The notes beneath the pieces are model-generated. The model had not been told where the DNA came from. It ran no database searches and saw only the letters and a list, made by a program, of their open reading frames with translations. The position numbers and the translations under genes are program-made. From NCBI GenBank assembly GCA_008638375.1, contig CM018051.1:25993344-26057343 (forward strand): a DNA stretch of 64,000 nt, in the 5' to 3' direction. Shown in pieces: positions 12,034-22,780 of this stretch (positions within the stretch are counted from its first letter, which is position 1; each line of letters starts with the position of its first letter). The DNA is from Nyssa sinensis. Taxonomy: Eukaryota; Streptophyta; Magnoliopsida; Cornales; Nyssaceae.

Positions 12034-12402
12034 CTCACTTTTGGGCATTTTTCCTCCATTTGGGCTTATGCCCTGTTTGTAACACCCCAAATTACTTAAC
12101 CGACATGTTTTGTATATGGGAAACTGTTTTGGGAATGAAATGTCAGGTTTAGCTAATTTAATGTCTATTTTTAATAGTAATAAAACTCGAATTAGCTAAT
12201 TATGGGAAACTCAAGAAAATAAAAACCGACATTGGACCTTGGTCAATGAAAGATATTCTGAGTAGGAAGTGACAGAAAGAAACCGCACTGAAAAAGGAGT
12301 TACGGATTGAAAGTTAAGGCCAAAACAGTGAAACTGGAATTCCGCGACAACCAAACAGGGCCTTAACCAGAAAAATATGAGAAAATGGTCACTTGGGAGG
12401 CC

Positions 12403-12468
12403 AAGGGGAATTGAACCCTTGACCTACCAAGGTAAGCAATTTTGTCCCAAAAAGTTACCAACTAGGCT
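12403..12468 (-). other. antisense tRNA-like segment 1 of C copy 1
   Basis: On the minus strand AGCCTAGTTGGTAA (A box, 12455-12468) precedes GGTCAAGGGTTCAATTCCCC (B box, about 12405-12424). T4 runs follow (CCATTTTC, ATTTTTC). Spacing and order are those of a type 2 Pol III promoter. Confidence 0.6.
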
Positions 12469-12644
12469 GTTGGTTACTTTGTGCATGTATACAGCAACAT
12501 ATGTATATAACCTATAATCTTGCCCAAGCCACCACCCAAATTGGCCAATGGCCTTGCATGCATTCCCTTCATCATAGCCCTCCATCACCTCCATCAGTCA
12601 ACACCCACTAACCCCACTAAGGGCAGAGATATACTCATATATAT

Positions 12645-12960
12645 GTATATGTGTATAGCCCTATATGTATATAAACCTATAATATATAAATGCCATAACT
12701 TGCATCAACTCTCTCTTTAGAGAATTCTGAAATTTCAGAGATTGTGTAAACTGTGTGTGTACGTGGGGTTTGGTGAGAGTGAGAGTGTAGAGAGAGAAGG
12801 AAAGGAAGCTTTGCATGCAAGGGCATTGAGGAAGATTGGCCATTCAAGGTGCAAGGAGAGGGGGGCTTGAAGTTGAAGTGCATGACCTGAGGGAGTCGAG
12901 GGACACTGTGAGAGGTCTGGGTCGAGCCATAACCGAGAGAGACAGCACTGTGAAGGTAAA
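12645..12960 (+). promoter_or_regulatory. putative LTR promoter, leader exon and splice donor (C copy 1)
   Basis: TATATAAA-like words at about 12668-12690 are followed by a CT-rich start region and a purine-rich leader. The leader ends CACTGTGAAG, then GTAAAG, a good splice donor at about 12956/12957. The same leader end and donor appear in C copy 2 (CACTGTGAAG then GTAAAA, about 25096). In the Tekay LTRs the match is weaker (GTACGAAG then GTCAATT or GTCAGTT), with the donor GT kept. Start site and splicing are inferred. Confidence 0.4.
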
Positions 12961-13779
12961 GTTCCAAATTATCTTCAATTCTTGTTTTGTAAATTTTGGA
13001 ACTGTTTGATAGAATTAGACTGCATGCATGTTTTATTCTTGATCCTAGGAATTATTCTGAGTGTATTGCATGGCTTAGAGGTGTCGGATAAGTGCAGAAA
13101 CCATGGAAACCGAGCTGACCTCCATTAAAGGACCTTGGAATACCAGGTCTGATTCGACCATAGCAGTTTAGGATTTTGAGTAGTGGGACTCAAATTAGAC
13201 CCCAAGAGGATCTCAAAAACGTACCTACGCGATCCTGGAACTCACCACAGCCCCTCGGATTTCAAATTTTACCTACGGGTTTAAAATCCAATCCGTTAAA
13301 ACTCGAGACTAAACTGAAAAATGAAGATAGGGTCTTGATCCTTATGATCTGTAGATCACGTAGCTTTAAAAATCACATGAAATGGTTGAGAAATGAGGAT
13401 GTAGTATCGAGTTGCAGGCACGGTTTGTGTAGTTTACCCCCACTGGTTGAGATGATATCTTGTTGGTTTATGAATGCAAAATTGATGGAAATCACATTTA
13501 CAGCACATCTGGGTGAAAAACAGAGAGAAACCGTGTCCCAAACATCACGAAATAGAGAGTAAAAATTTGTAGAAAAATAGGGCAACAGTGGGTGGTTCAA
13601 CGAGGGAGACGACGCTGAGTCGACTCTGTGTCTTTAAGACGAGTTGACGGGTTGGCTCGGATACGTGTCAAACAACGGGACTGCCACCGAACTAATAGGA
13701 CGGTGTCGTTTCGGGCGTTATATGTGTAAACTGATACGTTTAAAAAGAAAAGAAAGGGAAGGAAGGAAAGAGGGGACTA

Positions 13780-13850
13780 CGGAGTTTCGAACCCCTGATC
13801 TCCAGAGCCCACGCGCCCTTTCTTTCCACTCGGCCACGCACCTGCGTGTC
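13780..13850 (-). other. antisense tRNA-like segment 2 of C copy 1 (Ser/Leu-like boxes)
   Basis: The minus strand shows TGGCCGAGTGG (A box, 13826-13836), a perfect match to Ser/Leu tRNA D-arms, and GGGGTTCGAAACTCC (B box, about 13781-13796). The acceptor stem does not pair, so this is a pseudo-tRNA. A GGAAGG-rich tract on the plus strand lies beyond it. Confidence 0.6.
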
Positions 13851-13866
13851 AACCATATCTGACAGA

Positions 13867-13897
<31 letters not shown>

Positions 13898-13927
13898 TTA
13901 ATAAAAACCAGAAATAAAAGGTGCATT

Positions 13928-14000
13928 TTTGCGTCTTATGGGACTCGATGGCAGTATCACTTGGAGAGGGAGGTGGCATGCTGGCCAGCGTGCCACCCTA
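13928..14000 (-). other. antisense tRNA-like segment 3 of C copy 1, decayed
   Basis: The minus strand carries TGGCACGCTGG (A-box-like) and a damaged B box (CCATCGAGTCCC). The better preserved equivalent is 26074-26145. Confidence 0.4.
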
Positions 14001-14631
14001 TTCGACCGATTTCTCTTGTGCCGAAAATAATATGTATACTATATATTCCGAAATTAATTTAATTAAAATCATTTAATTAAATTAAATACTCCAAATTAGT
14101 CCGTTGTCCAAAAATCATAAGTTATATATGTATTCCTACTGTCTCGGACCTTTTGAGTCCAATGGTGAGGTCCGTGACTGCAAATGAGGTACCGAAAAAA
14201 AAAATACGATGTATGAAATTACCAAAATACCCCTGATACTATACAAGGCCCAAATGAAGTCCGATTAAAACGGAATTAATACCAGTGGTAGACCTGACAC
14301 CTGTGAGATTGTATACATGACTAAATGACGCATCCGAGATAGAAATTATGCGACGGCGAAATGACCGAAATACCCCTGATATACCCGAAACCAGATTTAA
14401 AAGCCGGGAGAGTCTAAATTGACTTTCTTTGACCTTCCGAACTCAATGGTTAGGTCCATATTATGAAAATTAGAACCGATAAATGTGTGAAGACACTGAA
14501 ACCCTAAACCAAATGCTTAAGAGGTAAGACCTATGAACTAGCCACTATAAGTTAGTTCCATGAAACCCATCATAGGGTAGACTTACTCAGTCTAAGGTCA
14601 TGAGTTGATAAATCTCTATGAATTGTTTTAG

Positions 14632-15058
14632 GCTTAAGGAGAAAAAGAGGAAGGCTCCGTTCATAGCTTCAAACTCAAATATTGAAGGTGAGTAACTTCT
14701 GACACTGCTTAGTTACTGCTCCTTGATCTGCTAAATTGTTTCGGATACCATATGTTTTAAATGCAATCGTTTTAAATGCATGCTTTTATCACCGATGACA
14801 TGGTTTTTAGTTTCTCAAATGATTAACTATACTTCTGATTGATATGCTAGCATTCTGAACCGTTATTCTGTTTTGATCTATTGAGCTTGTCTTGGATTAT
14901 TTGAACTATTAATTCCAAACTGATTTAATTACCATGTGATTTAAGCAAAGATTAAATTCGAAACTCTTACCTGGATATCTGTGTTACTCACTGGGCTTTT
15001 TAAAGCTCATTCCATTATTTTAATAATTTCAGGGAAACTCTCAGATGGACAGGTTTAG
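14632..15058 (+). pseudogene. exon remnants of the LTR-borne small gene (exon 1 deleted)
   Basis: Exons 2 (14632-14687, 56 nt) and 3 (15033-15058, 26 nt) of the gene found intact at 26694-27480 are kept here with the same borders. Acceptor TTTTAG, donor GAAG then GTGAGT, final acceptor AATTTCAG and stop TAG are all present. Exon 1 is lost except its last bases: at about 14492 the upstream flank joins GACACTGAAACCC directly. A GAAG microhomology at the joint suggests a simple deletion of about 280 bp. Exon 2 would encode a lysine-rich tail (LKEKKRKAP). Without exon 1 there is no plausible start, so this copy is taken as dead. It is useful as a natural null allele of the same cassette. Confidence 0.65.
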
Positions 15059-15828
15059 CAGGTCTAGGACTTAGGGGGAAAATGTTGGAGACCCCCAAAT
15101 AAAATGATAACTCATTTTTGTGAATCTATACCATTTTTGTACTTTTGTGTAACTGAACAGATTATGACCTTTTGTGGTGAAAACTGTTTTGTAATCTTGA
15201 TTAAGATAGGACTGACTATGATGTATCCTGAATGCTCTGCCAAGTATATATGTATGCATTCTCTTGTGAAAATTCCGCTGCTTAAATTATATATGTCGAA
15301 TGCATTATGCTTGGGATCTATATCGGAATGGCCTGTGGTTAGGATTACCGTCGGGGTTTTGCTTTCAAAAAAAAAAAAAAAAACTGATAAAACCCGATGG
15401 GTGCCTAACTGGCCTTGTCACGTGCCCCAAATCCGCACAGGGTGGGTCTGGGGGCTGTGACACTGTTTGGCTGGCGCAGAATTCTATTTTGGCTTTTTCC
15501 TTCATAATTTCTTTTCTATTTCCCTTTTTACAAAGCGGTTTCTTCAAGTCGCTTCTTATCTCGGTTAGCTTCAATGTCAAAGGCCCAATGTCGATTATTA
15601 TTTATTTGTGGCCGTCATAGTTCGCTAATTAGAGTTTTCACAGTATTAAGATGACATCATTTCACCTAATTAATTGGTAATTAGGTTCGGCTATTACACT
15701 CTCCTTTCTGGCGTGTTTAATTATTTTATTGGTCTATCATGATCGCCGAGAGATTCCCGATTAACTTTCTTAACTATTCTTTATGTCGGTTCTAATTAAT
15801 AATTAGCAACTAATTATTAATTAAGCAA

Positions 15829-17659
15829 ATAATTATTTTAATTATTTTATTAATTGGGTAAAATGACTATTCTACCCTTGGACATTAAATAGGCCAAACG
15901 AAGTCCAAATGAAATAAATAAATAATGTATTTCTACTAATTCGGGCATTCCGGGCTCAATGGTAGAGTCCAATTTGAAAAATTAAGTCCTAAAAAATAAA
16001 GACACGCAATGGTAAATGACTGAATTGCCCCTAATGATACATAGGGCTAATTAAACATAAAAGATAGTCCATTTTAACTACCTTAGACATTCTGGACCTA
16101 AAAGTAAGGTCCATTTTATGAACTGAGGTCCCAAAAAATTTAGCTATACAGCATGTGAAATTACCAACATGCCCTTGATGCTATACGAAGTCTAGATGGG
16201 ACAAAATTGAAACCAATAGAAGCCTAGACACTCGTGAAACTGTACACATGATTAAATGATGAATCAGGGTCAAAATCTCATGAAACGTAAAATGACCAAA
16301 ATGCCCCTGAGCATGGTAAGTGAAAGTAGAGGCCGAATAAAGGCCAATCTGATCTGATAAATTATCATAAGCATATTTATGGAAATTAAGGGGCGAAATA
16401 AGATTTCGAAACAGCCAACGAATAAAATGAGAAATGACCGATGTGTCCAAATAATCAAAAGCAAATACCAAATGAAGTCCAAAAGACTTAATAATTTATA
16501 TATGAGATATATAGAACATTCTGAGGACCACGACAGGGTCCGAGACAAGAATGGTAAAATTACCATTTTGTCCCTAAGGTTAAATAAGTACTTAACTGAT
16601 AACGTTTTGAGTCCAAAAGACTTAGAACTTTATATTTAAGATACTTGGACTATTCTGAGGACCACGACAGGGTCCGGGACAAGAATGGTAAAATTACCAT
16701 TTTGCCCCTATGGTTAAATAAGTACTTAACTTATAACAATTGGAGTCCAAAGGACTTAGAACTTTATATTTAAGATAGGTGGACTATTCTGAGGACCACG
16801 ACAAGGTCCGGGACAAGAATGATAAAATTACTATTTTACCCCTTAGGTTAAATAAGTGATTAATTGATAACGATTGGAGTCCAAATGACTTAGATTATAA
16901 TCCCGATAACTACTAAGCCTAATTAAAGAATGTAATAACCTCAGACGAAACCCAATGAAAGCGTAATAAGCTATTAGGCTATCTTAGGTAATCCGATAGA
17001 CGTCTAAGATGATGAATAAGTCATGAATGGTTAAATTCTGATCTGTCTGTGATTGATGATGATTATTCAGGATATGCAAAGAGGTGCTTGACGTATCGAG
17101 AAATTATCAATTTTTTTGTGAATGGAGATAAGCGAACAGTTTGTGAGTGACTTGGAACTTCTGACTTGGTGTATAAGTTGCACTGTCTAGATATTATATC
17201 TTCATACACTGTAACATTTTATGTGCCATACTATTTAAATGCGTATACTCAAATGCATACCCTTTTGTACTGCATTACACATGGCATGATTTTTTCTTGT
17301 TCTGCTTAATACTAACCTGTTTTATTCTTTGATTTAATTGCCTATACTCCTTATTTATATACTGGCATCTTGTACTGTTCTGTCTATTCTAATCTATTGT
17401 TCCATTTAGTTCAGTCCTGTTTTGTTTTACTTAACTGGATTAAGTGGATTTATAAAACTTCTATTTTTGAAATAACTAAACCCTCCATGTGCTTTGTAAG
17501 CAAGAATTGATTTTTGAAACCCATGACAAAGAACTTGTGTTACTCACTGGGCTTATTTAAGCTCACCCAATTATCCTAACCTTTTTCAGGATTTATCTCC
17601 ATTGGATTAGAAGGCACTATGATATGACATGGATAGGTCGGTGGCATTCCAAGTAAAGG
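15829..17659 (+). mobile_element. B-family LTR fragment, plus orientation (left arm of inverted repeat)
   Basis: B LTR sequence read on the plus strand: palindrome modules (about 15930-16330), 134-bp repeats (16490-16880), then the conserved GTTACTCACTGGGCTTATTTAAGCTC region (about 17537-17565) and TTTTTCAGG. It stops inside the LTR end region at AAGTAAAGG and mirrors 18107-20265. No gene is present. Confidence 0.75.
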
Positions 17660-18904
17660 CACCCTGTCACATCCCAAACCCCACCCTACGCGGATGTCGA
17701 AGACGTGATACCAGTTAGTTGTCTTGCCAGTTTGCCGACCGACAATGCGACTAACCAAAAAGGCAAACTTCTGAACTTACCAACAAATTGCATTCCGAAT
17801 GTAGGGTCAGAGCAGCGGAATTTAAAACCTTTTTCATCTCGGGAATACAATTTATTTATAAATACCATAGATGTATGTACCACAGAGCAAGTCTAAAATC
17901 GGATAACTAATAACTCTAACCACAAAGCATGTTTATAATCAGACATATAACACAGAGCACATCTAATATCTCTAGAGTACCATTACCATGAGCCATGTCT
18001 CAATATCTAGCGCATATCAATCACATCAATCAAATCATGTCACTCACCTGAATAACCAGATTCAGTCCACAAGAGTCCAAGTCTCCATAAATCAATGCCA
18101 TCAGATCCTTTACTTGGAATGCCACTTGGCCTATCCATGTCATATCACAGTGCCTTCTAATCCAATGGAGATAAATCTTGAAAAATGTTAGGATAATGGG
18201 GTGAGCTTAAATAAGTCCAGTGAGTAACACAGGTTCCCTGTCATGGGTTTCAAAAAACCAATTCTTGCTTACAAAGCACATGGAGGGTTTAGTTATTTAT
18301 GAAATAACAGTTTTATAAATTCACTTAATGTAGTTGAGTAGAATAAAACAGGACTGAACTAAATGGAACAACAGATTAGAACAGACAAAATAGTGCAGGA
18401 TGCCAGTATATCAATCAGAAGGATAGGCAAATAAATCAAATAATAGAATGGGTCAGTATTGAGCGGAATAAAACAAAACAAAATAGGACAAGACGCTAAT
18501 TAGGTAGGACATAACAAAATCATGCCACGTGTAATGTAGTACAAAAGAGTATACATTTGAGTATACGCATTTAAATAGTATGGCATATAAAACGGTACAG
18601 TGCATAGATACAATATCTAGACAGTATAAGTTATACACCAAGTCAGAAGTTCCAAGTTACTCACAAACTGTTCGGTTATCTCCATTCACAAAAAATCTGA
18701 TAATTTCCTGATACGTCAGGCACCTCCTTGCATATCTTGAACAATCATCATCAATCACAAACAGATCAGAATTTAACCATTCATGACTTATTCATCATCT
18801 TAGGCGTCTATCGGATTACCTAAGATAGCCTAATAGCCTATTACCCTTTCATTGGGTTTTGTCTGAAGTTATTACATTCTTTAATTAGGTTTAGTAGTTA
18901 TCGG

Positions 18905-19320
18905 GATTATAATCTAAGTCATTTGGACTCCAATCATTATCAATTAATCACTTATTTAACCTTAGGGGTAAAATGGTAATTTTATCATTCTTGTCCTGGA
19001 CCCGGTCGTGGTCCTCAGAATAGTCCACATATCTTAATATAAAGTTCTAAGTCCTTTGGACTCCAATTGTTATCAGTTAAGTACTTATTTAACCTTAGGG
19101 GCAAAATGATAATTTTACCATTCTTGTCCCAGACCCTATCGTAGTCCTCAGAATAGTCCACGTATCTTAAATATAAAGTTCTAAGTCTTTTGGACTCAAA
19201 ACGTTATCAGTTAAGTACTTATTTAACCTTAGGGACAAAATGATAATTTTACCTTTCTTGTCCTAGACCCTATCGTGGTCCTCAGAATGTTCCATATATC
19301 TCATACATAAATTCTTAAGT
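18905..19320 (-). repeat. 134-bp tandem repeats, three units
   Basis: The clearest set of this repeat: GTCCTCAGAA recurs at 19011, 19144 and 19278. Units differ by scattered transitions. Confidence 0.9.
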
Positions 19321-21477
19321 CTTCTAGACTTCGTTTGGTATCTGCTTTTGGTCATCAGGACACATCGATCATTTCTCATTTTATACGTTGACTGTTCTAG
19401 AGTCTTATTTGGCCCTCTAATGTTCATAATTATGCTTATGACAATTTATTGGATCAGATCGACCTTCATTCGGCCTCCACTTTGCACTTACCATGCTTAA
19501 GGGCATTTTGGTCATTTTACGTTTCGTGAGATTCTGACCCCGATTCATCATTTAATCATGTGTACAGTTTCACGAGTGTTTGGGCTTCTATCGGTATTAA
19601 TTTCGTCCCAATCGGACTTCATTTAGACTTCATATAGCATCAGGGGCATTTTGGTAATTTCACACTTTCACGCGTCACGTTTTTCAGTACTTCGTTTGCT
19701 AGTACGAACTCCATCGTTGAGTCCAGAGTGCCCCACATAATTAAAATGAACTATCTTTTATTTTTATTTGGCCCTAAGTATCATTAGGGGCAATACAGTC
19801 ATTTATAATTCATATGTCTGTATTTGTCGGGACTTCGGTTCATTAAACGAACCCCACCATTATGTCCAGAGTGTCCGACATAATTAAAATAGAATATCTT
19901 TTATTTTTATTTGGCCCTAAGTATCATTAGGAGCAATACAGTCATTTATAATTCATATGTCTATATTTTTTGAGACTTCGGTTCATTAAACGGACCCCAC
20001 CATTCGGTCCAGAGTGTCCGACATAGTTAAATTGGACTATCTTTTATTTTTAATTAACCCTGGTATCATTAGGGGCAGTATAGTCATTTACCATTTGCGT
20101 GTCTTTATTTTTCAGGACTTGGTTTCACAAATCGGACTCCATCGTTGAGTCCGGAATGCCCGAAATAGTAGAAATACACTATTTATTTATTTAATTTAGG
20201 CTTTGTTTGAGTCATTTAGTGTCCAAGGGTAAAATAGTCATTTTATCCAATAAATAATTAAATAAATTTTTTTTTTCCTAGGGGCTTATTTAAACTGATT
20301 TCTTATAATCTGGGCCAGAATAGAAATATTCATAACAGTTGGGGTCAAAATGTAATTCATAAAAATACTAGTTCAATATATTTTAATTAAGGTACTAAAC
20401 TAGTGGGTTTTTGGGTTAAAACCCTAAACCGGACCAGATACAGTGTGAACTAGCCGGTTCAGTTCATCCCCACTGAACCGGAATAACATATCCCTGTTAT
20501 TCTAATTTGGCCCCTTATCCGTGTTTCAGTTATCCTTTTTAAAATTTTTGATTTCTTATCCATGTGCCCAAACAGCCCCGAAACAGGTTTTAAATTAAAA
20601 CATATCCTCGGTGAAACGGCGTAATTTTACTTAAATCGTTTTGTAGTTGGGTCGGGGCCCGACCCGAGACCCGGTCCATGACCCGGCCCTCAACTGTTCA
20701 TCTTCCCCAATGCTAGGGTCACTGTAACCCTAGTTGCAGAAATTTTACTTTTGCAATTTCGTGGGTTTTCAAACACTGATTTCCTCTGCTTTCCATCCCA
20801 AATCGTTTCTGGAGTCGTAAGGATCGTTTCGGCATTTGTTTGGAGCATTAAATTGAGCCTAGGATTGAATAACGAAACCTACAACTAGCTCGTAAATCCT
20901 TGTTTTTGACCCAAATCTTGTGAGGTTTCCTCTATTAGGTTCTATTTATCATGGGGTTCAAGCCCCTATTCTTAAAATCAAGTTTACAGCAAGATTTGTG
21001 AGGTTGGGTTTCAAAACCCGAACCTGCAACTCAGGTTTTAAGGCTCATTTTTTAGCCATTTCACTTGGTTTCTGTTGCGTTGTGAATCATTTCCTTTCTA
21101 GTTGAAGTTCTTATCCCTCAGTCGAGGTTTAGCACCAGTCGAATCAGACCCGCTTTGTCAAGGTCTGTTAATGGCAGTTTTTCCCTGTTTAGGGTTTTTC
21201 ACGCCCTGTTGGCCTTCTCAATTAATTTATAATAGTCTCTTGGTGTCCATTTAACTTATGCATACAATCTAGATACTACACAAAGTTCAAACAGAGAAGG
21301 AAAATAAAAGAGAAATTTAGGGCTACCTGTTGTTCCTAATTCAATCAAATTTGTATATATATATATATACATATAATTATATTTTATATTTTTTTGTTGG
21401 CTGCATAAAATCTCATTGGCCCATTTGGGAGGTGGCTTTGGTTGACTTAAGCTTGTATACAATTCTGTTGTATATCT

Positions 21478-21570
21478 AGGCATAAAGTTGTTGGCAGCCC
21501 ACTTGGTTTATTTTTGGGTGCCTAAAATCTTGCCCCACTTGGTCAAGGGTTCAAATCCCCTTGGCCTTAC
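21478..21570 (+). other. tRNA-like segment in the complete B LTR
   Basis: Plus-strand GGCAGCCCACTTGGTTTATT (A-box-like), then CTTGGTCAAGGGTTCAAATCCCC (two overlapping words, B-box-like), then TTACTTTTGGGTATTTTTCC with T-runs. It is antisense to the minus-strand LTR. Confidence 0.5.
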
Positions 21571-21983
21571 TTTTGGGTATTTTTCCCATTTGGGCTTATG
21601 CCTTGTTTGGCTGCGCAGAATTTTGTTTTAGCTATTTCCTCCCTAATTTCTTTTCTGTTGCTCCTTTTTCGACACGGTTTCTTCCGAGGGTTTCGTATTT
21701 CAGTTAGCTTCGATGTCAAAGGCCCCGTGTCGGTTATTTTTTCTTTGTGGCCGTCATAGTTTGCTAATTCAAGTTTCCACAATGTTAAAATGACATCATT
21801 TCACCTAATTAATTGGTAATTAGGTTCGGGTATTACACCCTCCTCTCTTGACGTGTTTAATTATTTATTGGTCTCTCGTGACAGTCGAGAGGTTCCCGAT
21901 TAACTTCCTTGATTTTTCTTTATGTCGTTTCAAATTAATAATTAGTAAACTAATTATTAATTAATCAAGGTCGGGGTGCTACA

Positions 21984-22382
21984 TCCTACCCCACTTAAAA
22001 GAAGTTTTGTCCTCAAAACTTAGTTGGTCATATCTAAGAGATTCTAATCTCTCTTCATGCCAATACTATCATTATAGTTTCACACAAATTCCATATCAGA
22101 TACAGGAATCCCAATTAAGTCTGATTTGCGACCACAATTGTATGGTCTCATCAAGATTCGATTATCAGACCTATATCACCATGAATCAAACTAGGTGATC
22201 ATCCTCGAATAAGTAGAAATCATCTACTAAGATCATTTAATCACAAGTGATCCCAAAAGTGATTCATTTGATATCCCCAATCATGGTTTACTATATTTTG
22301 GGTTATTTCGAACTATTAATGTCACATAACCTATTTTTTTATTAGGTCAGAATATAGTCTGGGTCATGTCGGATTTTCTGGG
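21984..22382 (-). mobile_element. internal remnant with polypurine tract, minus-strand element
   Basis: TCCTACCCCACTTAAAAG (21984-22001) is the complement of a polypurine tract beside the B 3' LTR. The next 200 bases match the A element internal end (7680-7902) on the opposite strand. Only about 0.4 kb remains, with no coding domain and no primer site at the right edge, so the element is deleted. Confidence 0.65.
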
Positions 22383-22780
22383 TCACATCCCGAACCCCAC
22401 CCTACGCGGATGTCAAGGATGTGATGCCAGTTAGCCGCCTTGCCAGTTTGCCAACCGACAATGCGACCAACCAAAGGCGAAATCCTGAACTTATCGATGA
22501 ATTGCATTCCAAATGTAGGGTCAGACCAGCGGAAGTTAAAACTTTTTCATCTCGGGAATACAACTCATTTATAAATACCATAGAGGTATGTTCCACAGAG
22601 CAAGTTTAAAACCAAATAGCTAATAACTCTAACCATAGAGCAAATCTATAATCAGACATATAACATAGAGCACATCTAATATCTCTTGAGTACCATTACC
22701 ATGAGCCATGTCCCAATACATCTAATGTATATCAATGAAGTCAATCGTATCATGTCACTCACCTGAATAACCAGATCCAA
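22383..22780 (-). mobile_element. LTR end fragment, minus orientation
   Basis: TCACATCCCGAACCCCACCC and the following 0.4 kb match the LTR end of A and B in minus orientation. At about 22780 (CCAGATCCAACCC) the sequence jumps to plus-orientation B. The first two bases of the expected TGTCAC are replaced by GG. Confidence 0.65.

Larger units (their letters stand above)
12078..15462 (+). mobile_element. C-family solo LTR, copy 1
   Basis: A 3385-bp segment TGTAACACCCC...GGGCTGTGACA flanked by a perfect 5-bp duplication CTGTT (12073-12077 and 15463-15467), with no internal domain. It is closely related to copy 2 (24213-27885) but lacks most of exon 1 of the LTR-borne gene. From left to right it holds a tRNA-like segment, TATA-rich DNA (about 12645-12690), an inferred leader exon ending near 12956, two more tRNA-like segments, palindrome modules (about 14140-14480), gene remnants, and a poly(A)-like run at about 15368 before the conserved end. 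Confidence 0.9.
9085..15828 (-). mobile_element. B-family LTR fragment, minus orientation, interrupted by a C solo LTR
   Basis: B LTR sequence in minus orientation: 134-bp repeats (9098-9375), palindrome modules (9759, 9902, about 10044 and 10187), the GTCGACTCAAC segment near 10750, a tRNA-like segment (11948-12033, plus strand and so antisense to this LTR), the interruption by 12078-15467, and then the LTR start region (15468-15828). The final bases that should read GGGGTGTTACA are missing where plus-orientation B sequence is joined at about 15828. No gene is seen in it; (CA)n lies at 11543-11562 and (TA)n near 11700 and 11820. Confidence 0.7.
17665..21983 (-). mobile_element. complete B-family LTR (3' LTR of a minus-strand remnant)
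   Basis: A 4319-bp LTR. On the plus strand it reads TGTCACATCCC...GGGGTGCTACA, which is TGTAGCACCCC...GGGATGTGACA on the minus strand. A polypurine tract abuts its start at 21984-22000, so it is the 3' LTR of a minus-strand element whose internal part lies to the right. It holds 134-bp repeats (18905-19320), palindrome modules (19620-20180), a GACCCGAGACCCGG-rich segment near 20650-20690, a tRNA-like segment (about 21478-21570) and a (TA)n run at 21355-21371. No coding sequence is recognised. Confidence 0.8.

Noticed and set aside
13176..13562. 128-aa ORF in C copy 1
   Set aside because: The matching part of C copy 2 has stops and no shared protein, so it is chance.
15300..15620. 106-aa ORF across the C LTR border
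   Set aside because: It spans the junction between the solo LTR and its host sequence and runs through an A-run.
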